Source: Lentibacter algarum
Lineage (GTDB): Bacteria; Pseudomonadota; Alphaproteobacteria; Rhodobacterales; Rhodobacteraceae
Length of the DNA stretch: 64,000 nt
Direction of reading: 5' to 3'
Assembly: GCF_040580765.1 (NCBI RefSeq)
Contig: NZ_CP158687.1
Coordinates: forward strand, 2,790,001-2,854,000
Shown here: positions 17,136 through 25,023 of the stretch, piece by piece
Position numbering within the stretch: the first letter of the stretch is position 1
Layout: the number at the start of each line of letters is the position of its first letter
Position numbers and translations under genes: made by a program
Notes under the pieces: generated by a model
Told to the model about the DNA's origin: nothing
What the model saw: only the letters and a program-made list of their open reading frames with translations
Database searches by the model: none

Positions 17136-18475
17136 ACAGCCGCCCACCCAGTCTTCTTAGAGCGCTTCTTCGCTCCCTGCTCTGGCCAAGCCTTATCGCA
17201 ATTGCTGCCGGACTAGTCCTGTCTTTTTGGACTGTGCGGCAGGAATATGACGAGATGCTCGATATCGGGCTAAACAACAAAGCCCACTTGCTGCTTGAGA
17301 ATCTCACAATGCAAGACGAAGGCATCCTCGGGTTATCTGAAGTGTCCGACCTTTTGGCCTTTGAGACCCGCATTCTCGACCCTGAGGAACGCACCCTCTT
17401 TTGGTATATCGATAGCGAAGGCCACATCTTACAGCGCTCGGGCCTTGCCACACCCGACATGATGCCACGCGAGCAGCCCGAGGGCTTCTTTACCGAGCAT
17501 GACTATAGATTTCGGGTGTTGAGCGCAGAAGGTATGCCTAAGCGGCGCATCGTTGTTGGTGAACCGCTCGTGGAACGCAACGAAGCCATGCGGGATATCT
17601 TGGCAGGTGTCATGCTCAGTTTTGCGGCATTGGTACTCATTATGGCCTATGCTGCCTCGCGCGCCTTACAAGGTGCTGCGCGCAAGATTGACGGTCTTAG
17701 CGAAGACATCGCTGCCAAGAGCGAACACAATCTGAGCCCGATTGATCGCGCGTTCTCTTTTGCAGAGTTTGAACCCGCAATTGATACCCTCGATGAGCTG
17801 ATGGCGCGGCTCGATGCGGCGATCAACGCAGAGCGCGATTTTGCAACGGTGGCGGCACATGAATTGCGCACGCCCGTTGCAATCTGTCTTGCGCAGGCTC
17901 AACGGCTCAAGGCGACAGCCGCAACGGAAGCCGACGCTGCAAAGGCCGCCGCCGTGGAGCAGGGCCTTAAACGGCTCGCGCGGCTGATCGAGCGGCTGCT
18001 GCAGCTTTCCCGCGCACAGTCAGGCCTTGGCACAGACGCCGAGACCGATGATCTCAATATGGTGTTGCGCTTGCTGCTCAGCGAACTGAGCGAGCGTAAA
18101 CCAAAAGCACTAAGGCTAAACATCCTGCCGCCTGAAGGCGTCTATATGAGCCATATCAACCCCGATGCTTTCGGAATTATCCTGAACAATCTTTTTGACA
18201 ATGCGCTGAAGTACAGTGACGGGCCACAAGGCATAGTGATCGATGCCAGCCAAGCGGGCGTGATCACGGTTTCCAACGATTGCGACGCATTGACGGAGCA
18301 AGAAATTCAAGAAATCACACAACGCTTCGGGCGCAAATCCAATCTTGCAGATGGGTATGGCCTTGGGCTTTCCATCGTTCAGGCGCTTTGCGAACAAACA
18401 GGCTGTGACTTTGATATCTTCTCGCCAATGATAGGCCAAACACGCGGCTTTGTCGCGCGGATCACACTGCCCTAA
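17132..18475 (+). CDS. Sensor histidine kinase, PmrB/QseC-like
   Basis: This is a 447-residue inner-membrane sensor kinase. It has one hydrophobic segment at residues 14-33 and another near 155-175, with a periplasmic sensor of about 120 residues between them. After a HAMP-like linker, phospho-acceptor His243 lies in VAAHELRTPVA. The ATPase domain shows the N-box ILNNLFDNALKYS and the G-box YGLGLSIVQALCEQ. The periplasmic sensor has several acidic runs (LDPEERTLFWYIDSEG), which could bind cations or cationic peptides. It is coupled to the response regulator and overlaps the PAP2 gene tail to tail by 4 bp. Confidence 0.92.
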   Translation: MNSRPPSLLRALLRSLLWPSLIAIAAGLVLSFWTVRQEYDEMLDIGLNNKAHLLLENLTMQDEGILGLSEVSDLLAFETRILDPEERTLFWYIDSEGHILQRSGLATPDMMPREQPEGFFTEHDYRFRVLSAEGMPKRRIVVGEPLVERNEAMRDILAGVMLSFAALVLIMAYAASRALQGAARKIDGLSEDIAAKSEHNLSPIDRAFSFAEFEPAIDTLDELMARLDAAINAERDFATVAAHELRTPVAICLAQAQRLKATAATEADAAKAAAVEQGLKRLARLIERLLQLSRAQSGLGTDAETDDLNMVLRLLLSELSERKPKALRLNILPPEGVYMSHINPDAFGIILNNLFDNALKYSDGPQGIVIDASQAGVITVSNDCDALTEQEIQEITQRFGRKSNLADGYGLGLSIVQALCEQTGCDFDIFSPMIGQTRGFVARITLP

Positions 18476-19068
18476 GTGCGCTTTCGCTTGCGCTTCGCCG
18501 TGAAGAGCAAGGCGACCAACGCACCAATCATTCCACCCGCAAAAACCGCCGACACCGTATGCGCTTCGAGCATCACGCGGGCATACATCGTCAGCCCTGT
18601 TACCGGCAGGCAGAACAACAAAAACCACAGACTGAAGCGGCGGACCATAAAGAAGCCCCCAGCGCTGGCAAGAGTAGAGTGCCCAGACGGCATATTGTGC
18701 CGCGACTGAGGCCCGCTCGGGCGCTGACCCAGCCGTGTGCCCAAAATAGTAACATCGTTGAGCAGCCGCTTTGGCCCGTGCGAGGCAGCTATGCCTGCAA
18801 CGACAACGCCTGCCAACTGGCCCGCGCCCCTCCAATCGCGCAGCACCACAATGGTCGCGATGGGCAGCATAGCATTGACGTGGCGCATGTACTTTTCTGT
18901 GCCCTGAACAACGGTTGAGTAATGTTCAGAACGACAAATCGAATAGTCTCTTGTTAGATCCGAAGGATAAAACATTGCCGCGCCAATCAAGAGGCCAGTT
19001 AGCCCGTAGGCAAAGCCATGGCGGCGCAAATTGCGCCAGGGCAAAGCAAGGTTTGAGATCGTATCCAT
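18472..19068 (-). CDS. PAP2-family membrane phosphatase
   Basis: This integral membrane phosphatase of about 198 residues probably acts on a lipid phosphate such as phosphatidate or lipid A phosphate in the periplasm. Motif 2 is clear (MPSGHSTLASAGG). Motif 1 is recognisable as the Lys/Arg-Pro region KRLL...GQRPSG. Motif 3 is ARVMLEAHTVSAV, where the usual Asp after His is replaced by Ala, as in HT-variants of the family. ATG 19068 is preferred to a TTG at 19089, although neither has a good Shine-Dalgarno. TAAGGTT repeats lie immediately upstream. PAP2 genes beside PEtN transferases are well known. Confidence 0.82.
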   Translation of the reverse strand: MDTISNLALPWRNLRRHGFAYGLTGLLIGAAMFYPSDLTRDYSICRSEHYSTVVQGTEKYMRHVNAMLPIATIVVLRDWRGAGQLAGVVVAGIAASHGPKRLLNDVTILGTRLGQRPSGPQSRHNMPSGHSTLASAGGFFMVRRFSLWFLLFCLPVTGLTMYARVMLEAHTVSAVFAGGMIGALVALLFTAKRKRKRT

Positions 19069-19088
19069 GCCACGGCGTTTGGCAAGCA

Positions 19089-19115
19089 AACCTTATGACA
19101 ACCTTACAAACCTTT
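19089..19115 (-). promoter_or_regulatory. TAAGGTT direct repeats upstream of the PAP2 gene
   Basis: Read on the minus strand, AAAGGTT (from 19115), TAAGGTT (from 19106) and TAAGGTT (from 19095) are spaced 9 and 11 bp. This is the same order of spacings as in the last three copies before eptA-1. The last copy is only 20 bp from the ATG, leaving room for a very short leader or a leaderless message. Confidence 0.55.
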
Positions 19116-19123
19116 GGTCTGCG

Positions 19124-20719
19124 TCAGCGCGGCAGATGAAAGATGTCAAACTCGGGCTTGTAGATATCGCTTGTCATCCCGAACGCGCCCATCACGCTGT
19201 GAAACGGGAAATCATGGGGAAAGCTTTGAGGCGGCATAACGCTCGCTGCCGTCAGTCCACGACTGCTGGCAAAACTGTCTGACATCCAGACCAGAAATGG
19301 TACATCACGTTGCTCTTTGGGGGCAACACTGTTGGGCAAGCCATGAAGATAATAGCCCCCCTCGCCAAGCGACTGACCATGATCCGAAACATAGATCAGC
19401 ACCGTTTCTGCATCGAGGCTTTCCAGCTGCTTAATCAGATCGGCTAGCAAGTAGTCGGTATAAAGGATCGAATTGTCATAGGCGTTGACCAGCTCTTCAT
19501 GTGTGCACTTGGCCACCTGAACCGTTTTGCACTCTGGCGTAAAGCGGGCGAAATCTTGGGGATATTTACTGAAATATGCGGGGCCGTGACTTCCTGTTTG
19601 ATGCAGGGTCACAAAAATGCGCCGCGCTTTTGACTGTTCAATCCGCTCCGCCAGCCTCCAATTGAGGGCAGCATCACCCTTAGGACAGTCTTCTTCTGTG
19701 CACTCCAAGCTGATCTCGCCTGCGCGCTCTTGCACAGTGGTTTTCACTGGCGGCGGACCAGAGTTATTGCTTCGGTAAATCGTTTCGATCCCTTGTCGCG
19801 TCAAATAACTTGGCAGCGGCTCGGCCAGCGTGTGCGAGGAAGCCTTGCTGCCTTCGTGGGTGAGGATACAGGCGGTCGAGCCAATCGTATTTGTAGCGCA
19901 GGACTGCCCCAAAGGCAGAGCAAAGAGCGAGGTCTCTTTTGTGAAAGTGTTGGTCTCTCGACCATAGCCATAGAGCTCAAAGTTCTCTGCGCGCGCCGCT
20001 TCTCCTATCACCAGAACCACGACTTGCTTTTTGTCTGGCCGTTCCTCAGCGAATGTAGCAGGCGGCGAGAGTATAGGCTCGCGCTCGTCCAGATAGCGCT
20101 TATTATAGTAGCGCGCGGTGTTGATCACATAGGACCAAGGCAAGACTTTACTGCCCATCCGCGAGGCATGCTGATCAAACCAAAGCCAAGTTGTTGACGT
20201 CGCAAAAAGCCATGCGATGAGCAGCCCAAAGCTCGCCACTCCCGCAAACAACCGCACAGAGCGCTTTGGCGCACGGAGATCAACGCGCCAGACAAAAAGT
20301 GCCGGCAGAGCACCAAAACCAGCGAGATAAGGCAAGATCGACCAGTGCCAGAGACCAGAGGCTTCGCCCGTATCTGTATTGAGCACATTGGCAATCATCG
20401 AGCGGTCAATTTCGATACTATAGGAGAGCATAAAATAGAGCGCTGCGGCGTTCACGATAAACAAAAGTACCACCAAGAGCTTCATCAACCTGAGCGACAA
20501 GGCTGACACCAAAAACAACACTCCCATAAAGAGACAGAGCTGCACAATTTGAACAGAAGCAAGCTGCAGCCACCCCGTGGCATCAGGGAGACTAGACACA
20601 GAAAACACAAAAGCTAAGAGCGGCTTTTGAAACAAAGCAAGATTGGCAAACGCGATCAAAAGCACAAAGCCTGAGAGGCGCATATTGGGCTTCCAAGGAG
20701 TTTGCTTCACATGTGTCAT
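19124..20719 (-). CDS. Phosphoethanolamine transferase, EptA/MCR family (second copy)
   Basis: This is a second PEtN transferase, 531 residues. Five N-terminal hydrophobic segments span roughly residues 14-175. The catalytic domain has VLVIGEAARAENFELYGYGRE, the nucleophile region SCATNTIGSTACIL, HQTGSHGPAYF, and VSDHGQSLGEGGYYLHG. It is clearly homologous to the first copy but far from identical, so this is not a recent duplication. Paralogous acceptors (lipid A versus another glycan, or the 1- versus 4'-phosphate) are possible. No TAAGGTT repeat is visible upstream. The PAP2 gene lies 55 bp downstream in the same direction. Confidence 0.9.
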   Translation of the reverse strand: MTHVKQTPWKPNMRLSGFVLLIAFANLALFQKPLLAFVFSVSSLPDATGWLQLASVQIVQLCLFMGVLFLVSALSLRLMKLLVVLLFIVNAAALYFMLSYSIEIDRSMIANVLNTDTGEASGLWHWSILPYLAGFGALPALFVWRVDLRAPKRSVRLFAGVASFGLLIAWLFATSTTWLWFDQHASRMGSKVLPWSYVINTARYYNKRYLDEREPILSPPATFAEERPDKKQVVVLVIGEAARAENFELYGYGRETNTFTKETSLFALPLGQSCATNTIGSTACILTHEGSKASSHTLAEPLPSYLTRQGIETIYRSNNSGPPPVKTTVQERAGEISLECTEEDCPKGDAALNWRLAERIEQSKARRIFVTLHQTGSHGPAYFSKYPQDFARFTPECKTVQVAKCTHEELVNAYDNSILYTDYLLADLIKQLESLDAETVLIYVSDHGQSLGEGGYYLHGLPNSVAPKEQRDVPFLVWMSDSFASSRGLTAASVMPPQSFPHDFPFHSVMGAFGMTSDIYKPEFDIFHLPR

Positions 20720-20895
20720 AGTGACTGTCTAGCGAGCTTCCTAGCCCAGCGAAAGCACTAGATAGGGGCCCAAATCGCAACGGAGCACGAAGAGACAGGC
20801 AAGCACTCCGAATGGGACCGTGCGCTCGGTTACGAATATGTAAATCTGAGCGCAACAAACATGCTGGCTCATGTCATTATTCCTTGGAGCCGTTG

Positions 20896-21882
20896 ATGCC
20901 CGATACTTCCCACGCCCTATCTTTGCCGTTGATACAACCCTCTCAAGCGCAAAAACATGTGACCCACAACGAAGCCCTAAGGATTTTGGATGCGGTCGTG
21001 CAATTGGTCGTCATTGCAGCCGACCAAAGCGGTCCACCGACAGCTCCCCAATCGGGTGATCGCTATATTGTCGCGCCCTCCGGAGTGGGCGCGTGGCTGG
21101 GCCATGACGGGGATATCGCGGTTTATGCAGATGCTGCGTGGAGCTTCATAACGCCGTTGCCGGGATGGACCGCTCAAGTCTTAGCGCCACAAAGCGCCGT
21201 ATTGTTTGATGCTGTCTTGGGCTGGCAAACAGTCTCTACAACACTGGAAAACACACCTGAACTCGGAATCAACGCCACGGCGGACCCAACAAACAGACTC
21301 AGCGTATCGGCGCCTGCGACTCTGCTCAATCATGAGGGCGCAGGCCATCAGCTCAAAATCAACAAGGCCACCGCGAGCGACACATCAAGCCTTTTGTACC
21401 AAACAAACTTTTCTGGGCGTGCGGAAATGGGCTTGGCAGGGAATGATGATTTTGCCGTTAAAGTCTCAGATGACGGAACAACATGGCGCACGGCCCTGAA
21501 TGTGGATGCCCCAACGGCGCGGGTGATCGCACCCGAAGGTCTCGAGAGTATTCGCATAACCGCAACACACAGCGCCACAACGGTGCTGAACCCGCCGTCT
21601 CCCGCAGGGTTTGCAATGCTTTCATCAGTCAGTTCAAATTTCCCACAGGCGAACGCAAGCATGATTTTATGCTACGATGTGGGCGCGTCTCCACAGTTGA
21701 TCGTGATTTGGAACGGAGGCGCTGTCACCAATTTGGGAGCCACAGCCCCGACAGACACAAATGTCCCCGACGGGCTAATCGGGATCGCAGCTCAAAACAA
21801 CGGAACACTGCTGCTTCGAAACGAGTATCCCAATTCTCTCGCACTGGACTATTGCATCACTTGGATCAACGGCTGGCGATAA
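20896..21882 (+). CDS. DUF2793 domain protein
   Basis: This is a 328-residue protein with an N-terminal DUF2793 domain (PLIQPSQAQKHVTHNEAL, SGDRYIVAPSGVGAWLGHDGDIAVY, WSFITPLPGW). The domain is common in Rhodobacterales and often found near phage-like or gene-transfer-agent tail genes. The C-terminal 200 residues are beta-rich and repetitive, without a recognised domain. The start MPDTSHALSL at 20896 follows TTGGAG. No other phage structural gene is nearby, so it stands alone here. A surface or fibre-like adhesion role is possible but not shown. Confidence 0.8.
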   Translation: MPDTSHALSLPLIQPSQAQKHVTHNEALRILDAVVQLVVIAADQSGPPTAPQSGDRYIVAPSGVGAWLGHDGDIAVYADAAWSFITPLPGWTAQVLAPQSAVLFDAVLGWQTVSTTLENTPELGINATADPTNRLSVSAPATLLNHEGAGHQLKINKATASDTSSLLYQTNFSGRAEMGLAGNDDFAVKVSDDGTTWRTALNVDAPTARVIAPEGLESIRITATHSATTVLNPPSPAGFAMLSSVSSNFPQANASMILCYDVGASPQLIVIWNGGAVTNLGATAPTDTNVPDGLIGIAAQNNGTLLLRNEYPNSLALDYCITWINGWR

Positions 21883-21929
21883 ATCAGCCTGCCTGAATGT
21901 CTCCTGCGGGGTGCCCGCCCCGCAGACGA

Positions 21930-23015
21930 TCATACGACAATCATATCCTGAGAAATTGCATCCAACGCAATTTCTGCAAAGATAATGTTAACGCCTTGGT
22001 CTGAAAAGATCACAGAGTCGCCGCTCTGGTCAAAATGCCCAAGCACGGCCTCGGCGTCCGCGTAGTCGAACCCCTCAAAGCGCAGCACATCCCAAGCCTC
22101 GAGATCAAGCACCGTATTGTTGCTTTTGTGATCGGCGTGAAACACAAACATGTCTGAAAGCGCGCCCCCAGCAAGGGTATTGCTGCCGCCACCGCCCATC
22201 AAGACATCCTGAAGTCCCTGATCTTGCACCCATTCTTTCAGGCCGGGCGTGGTGGCGTTCACAAATTCTCGGCTTTGTGCGAAGGCTTCAGCGACCGCAG
22301 CACGGCTGTTGCCTTGTTCCATCCAGTTCAGCCAATTCTGTTTTCCGGCCACGTCAGCTGCGCGGCCCAAAACGTTGTAATAAAGCAGATCAACAAAGCC
22401 CTCATTGTCAGGCTCTGCATAGCGGTTGGAAAACTCTTTTGACCCGACAAATCCCGCAACAGCTTCACCAAAATCAAGTCCTTCCGCGAGCGCGCTCACC
22501 CAGTTATCAAAGCCGCCTTTCTCAGGCGCGCGGCCCAGCGCAGCCGTATACAGGCGGAAGATATCGTCGCTCCAATTGGCCTCCATGCGCGCTTTGGAAA
22601 AGGCGTCAGAAGCTATGTTTGTCATGTTTTGAAACTCGCGGCTTTCAGAAAAGCCGTGCAAAGCTTGCGCACGGGTATTGTCAGGATTTTCTAGAAAGGA
22701 AATCCAATTTATACGCCCCTCCGCATCTGCCTCCCGGCCTAAGACATTGCGATACAGCAGGTCCACAAAGGCCTCGGTTGAAAGATCGCCATAGGTTTTT
22801 TGAAACTCCTTGGACGTCACAAACTTGCCTGCGACGGTCAACAGACTTTGCTCGCTCTCAAATATACTCTGCGTCCAGTTGCGGTGGCCTTCCACGTCAG
22901 GGCTGCGGCCGAAAGCTGCCTGATAGAGACGAAACATCTGAGCTGACTCTTGCGGCGCATACCCTGCAGCAAAGCCCCCAGCATAGAGGTGATCATCGCT
23001 CCCATCGCCGACCAC
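21930..23015 (-). CDS. DUF4214-repeat protein with RTX-like C-terminus, probably 5' truncated
   Basis: The 361 residues contain at least four DUF4214 repeats (FRLYQAAFGRSPD, VDLLYRNVLGREAD, FRLYTAALGRAPE, VDLLYYNVLGRAAD). The C-terminal segment MGGGGSNTLAGGALSDMFVF, ending in DAISQDMIVV, resembles type I secretion signals of RTX proteins. The annotated start is a GTG. The frame stays open upstream through TSVVGDGSDDHLYAGG-like sequence and into the IS3 end at 23038, so the original N-terminus was probably lost. It may be secreted, with a role in surface layers or polysaccharide processing. Expression of the truncated form is uncertain. Confidence 0.75.
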   Translation of the reverse strand: MVGDGSDDHLYAGGFAAGYAPQESAQMFRLYQAAFGRSPDVEGHRNWTQSIFESEQSLLTVAGKFVTSKEFQKTYGDLSTEAFVDLLYRNVLGREADAEGRINWISFLENPDNTRAQALHGFSESREFQNMTNIASDAFSKARMEANWSDDIFRLYTAALGRAPEKGGFDNWVSALAEGLDFGEAVAGFVGSKEFSNRYAEPDNEGFVDLLYYNVLGRAADVAGKQNWLNWMEQGNSRAAVAEAFAQSREFVNATTPGLKEWVQDQGLQDVLMGGGGSNTLAGGALSDMFVFHADHKSNNTVLDLEAWDVLRFEGFDYADAEAVLGHFDQSGDSVIFSDQGVNIIFAEIALDAISQDMIVV

Positions 23016-23122
23016 AGACGTGCCATTGTAAGCTATGTGTCTGACGTCAGCCCCTGCTGGACAGATCTGAGCATTTGAACAACGGAGGATTTCTGGTTCA
23101 TCTTATCGATTAGGAGATCGAG

Positions 23123-23497
23123 ATGACAAAGAAGCCTACCACATCGAAAGATGCCGCCGACAAGGTGGTTAAGAACATCCGCCGCAAGACACGGCAAACC
23201 TATTCAGCGGAGGAGAAGATCCGCATTGTTTTGGCAGGTCTGCGTGGCGAGGAAAGTATTTCTGTGTTGTGCCGTCGTGAGGGGATCGCTGAGAGCCTGT
23301 ATTATAGCTGGTCTAAGGAATTCCTTGAGGCAGGCAAGCGACGTCTGTCTGGGGACACTGCGCGTCAGGCGACGTCGCCAGAAGTGAAGGAGCTGCGTTC
23401 AGAGTCGCTGGCATTGAAAGAGTGCGTGGCGGATCTGACTCTTGAAAACCGGCTGCTCAAAAAAAGCATGACAGGAAATGGGGGATACGAGGAATGA
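23123..23497 (+). CDS. IS3-family transposase OrfA
   Basis: This is a 124-residue helix-turn-helix protein of the transposase_8 type. The region YSAEEKIRIVLAGLRGEESISVLCRREGIAESLYYSW binds the terminal repeats. A leucine-rich coiled coil follows (LRSESLALKECVADLTLENRLLKKS). Near its 3' end is a run of seven A at 23459-23465. The downstream frame is -1 relative to OrfA and stays open from the A-run, so a fused OrfAB could form by frameshifting, as in other IS3 elements. Its stop overlaps the OrfB start (ATGA). Confidence 0.9.
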   Translation: MTKKPTTSKDAADKVVKNIRRKTRQTYSAEEKIRIVLAGLRGEESISVLCRREGIAESLYYSWSKEFLEAGKRRLSGDTARQATSPEVKELRSESLALKECVADLTLENRLLKKSMTGNGGYEE

Positions 23498-24474
23498 GGT
23501 ATCCAGCATCCGAGAAGCTTGAGATCATCCGCACCGTCGAAGGCTCACACCTGCCAGTCAAACAGACGCTTGATATGCTGTGCATTCCGCGCAGCACATT
23601 TTATCGATGGTACGATCTTTATCTCGATGGTGGTCTGGACGCGTTGGCGGATCATTCGCCGCGTCCCAAGTCTGTCTGGAACCGTATCCCAGACGTCAGG
23701 CGCGATGATTTGATCGAGTTTGCATTGGAGCACGAGGCGTTGTCGACACGCGAGCTTGCCGTCAAATACACGGATGAGAAGCGGTATTTTGTCTCTGAAT
23801 CATCAGCTTACCGCATTCTAAAAGCAGCTGACCTGATCACTGCGCCTGATTATGTGGTGATCAAGGCTGCTGACGAGTTCACAGACAAAACCACAGCTAT
23901 CAACGAGATGTGGCAGACTGATTTTACCTACTTTAAGATCATCGGCTGGGGCTGGTATTATCTGAGCACAATCCTGGACGATTACAGCCGCTACATCATT
24001 GCATGGAAACTCTGCACAAATATGCGTGCTGAGGACGTAACAGACACGATCGAGCTGGCATTGGCTGCATCCGGTTGTGATCAAGCCACTGTTCGGCACA
24101 AGCCGCGCCTGCTCAGCGATAACGGCTCCTGCTACATCTCTGGCGATCTGGCTGAGTGGCTGGAAGGGCAAAGAATGGATCACGTTCGCGGAGCACCGCT
24201 CCACCCGCAAACGCAAGGTAAGATCGAGCGCTGGCACCAGACCATGAAGAACCGTGTTCTGCTGGAAAACTATTACCTGCCCGGCGATCTCGAGCGTCAG
24301 ATCGGGGCTTTTGTCGAGTATTACAACAACCAGCGCTACCACGAGAGCCTGAACAACGTCACACCCGCTGACGTCTACTTCGGGCGCGACAAAGCCATTT
24401 TGAGGGAAAGGGAGAAGATCAAAAGCCAAACAATCCGCCAACGCCGCTTGCAACATCAAAAACAAGCAGCATAA
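23494..24474 (+). CDS. IS3-family transposase OrfB (DDE integrase)
   Basis: This is a 326-residue catalytic subunit. After an N-terminal HTH (RSTFYRWYDLYLDGGLDAL), the rve-type core shows the three acidic residues: Asp in WQTDFTYFK, Asp in LLSDNGSCY, and Glu in GKIERWHQTMKN. The spacing fits D-D-35-E. The C-terminus has the family segment YNNQRYHESLNNVTPADVYFGR. It is intact and full length, so the element may still transpose. Confidence 0.92.
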   Translation: MRYPASEKLEIIRTVEGSHLPVKQTLDMLCIPRSTFYRWYDLYLDGGLDALADHSPRPKSVWNRIPDVRRDDLIEFALEHEALSTRELAVKYTDEKRYFVSESSAYRILKAADLITAPDYVVIKAADEFTDKTTAINEMWQTDFTYFKIIGWGWYYLSTILDDYSRYIIAWKLCTNMRAEDVTDTIELALAASGCDQATVRHKPRLLSDNGSCYISGDLAEWLEGQRMDHVRGAPLHPQTQGKIERWHQTMKNRVLLENYYLPGDLERQIGAFVEYYNNQRYHESLNNVTPADVYFGRDKAILREREKIKSQTIRQRRLQHQKQAA

Positions 24475-24547
24475 TCAATCACACGAACGAACCAGAGCCT
24501 CCTGTGCTCAAGCCGATCTGATGTCCAACTTTATATGACGACGGACA

Positions 24548-24904
24548 AACAATGGCCAGATCCGACGGCTGGCAGGCCTCAAACTCCAACGTGACCGAGC
24601 CTCAGAAACAGAATTGCTGCCCGCAGCGGTCAAAAATATCGTCGCCTCTGACATGATTTTCGGCCTCACAGAGCATTTCGACCATTTCATTCAGCGTCTC
24701 CATGCGCTGGGTCTGATTGCAGGAACACCTGATATGCGCGAAAACATGGCCCCCCACCCGGCCAATCTTGCAGAGGCTTTGGCAACGCTCACACCCGATC
24801 AAGCAGCGCTCTATCAGGCCTTCACTGGCTGGGATGATATTTTTTACAACATCTGCGAACAGCTTTATTTTGCCCAAGATATGCCAAAAACGGGGGCTAT
24901 ATGA
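24548..24904 (+). pseudogene. C-terminal remnant of a sulfotransferase-like gene cut by the IS
   Basis: Directly from the right IS end, a frame without a start of its own runs 118 codons to a stop at 24904. It reads NNGQIRRLAGLKLQ, then LPAAVKNIVASDMIFGLTEHFDHF, then QALYQAFTGWDDIFYN. The DN-x-RxLAG and FGLTEHFD segments are like the C-terminal half of family 2 sulfotransferases, which is the best guess rather than a firm match. The N-terminal half is absent on the other side of the IS, where the DUF4214 gene begins, so sequence was deleted. Confidence 0.55.
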
Positions 24905-25023
24905 TCCACCACCAATGCCTCTTACCACTCAGCCGAGCACGCAACACTTCAGCCATACGCCTAGCACATGACAGCCCGATCTCTTACTCTAGGTCACAGA
25001 TTACCCGTTAAGGATGCTTTTTA

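Larger units (their letters stand above)
23038..24547 (+). mobile_element. IS3-family insertion sequence
   Basis: About 1.51 kb with two overlapping transposase frames. The ends form imperfect inverted repeats: left TGTCTGACGTCA at 23038-23049, and right, on the minus strand, TGTCCGTCGTCA from 24547, with TGGACA also shared a few bases inside. No 3- or 4-bp target duplication is visible (ATG on the left flank, AAC on the right). It looks structurally complete and may be active. Confidence 0.85.

Noticed and set aside
20896..21882. Prophage or gene-transfer-agent region
   Set aside because: Only one DUF2793 protein is present. No terminase, portal, capsid or tail genes are near.
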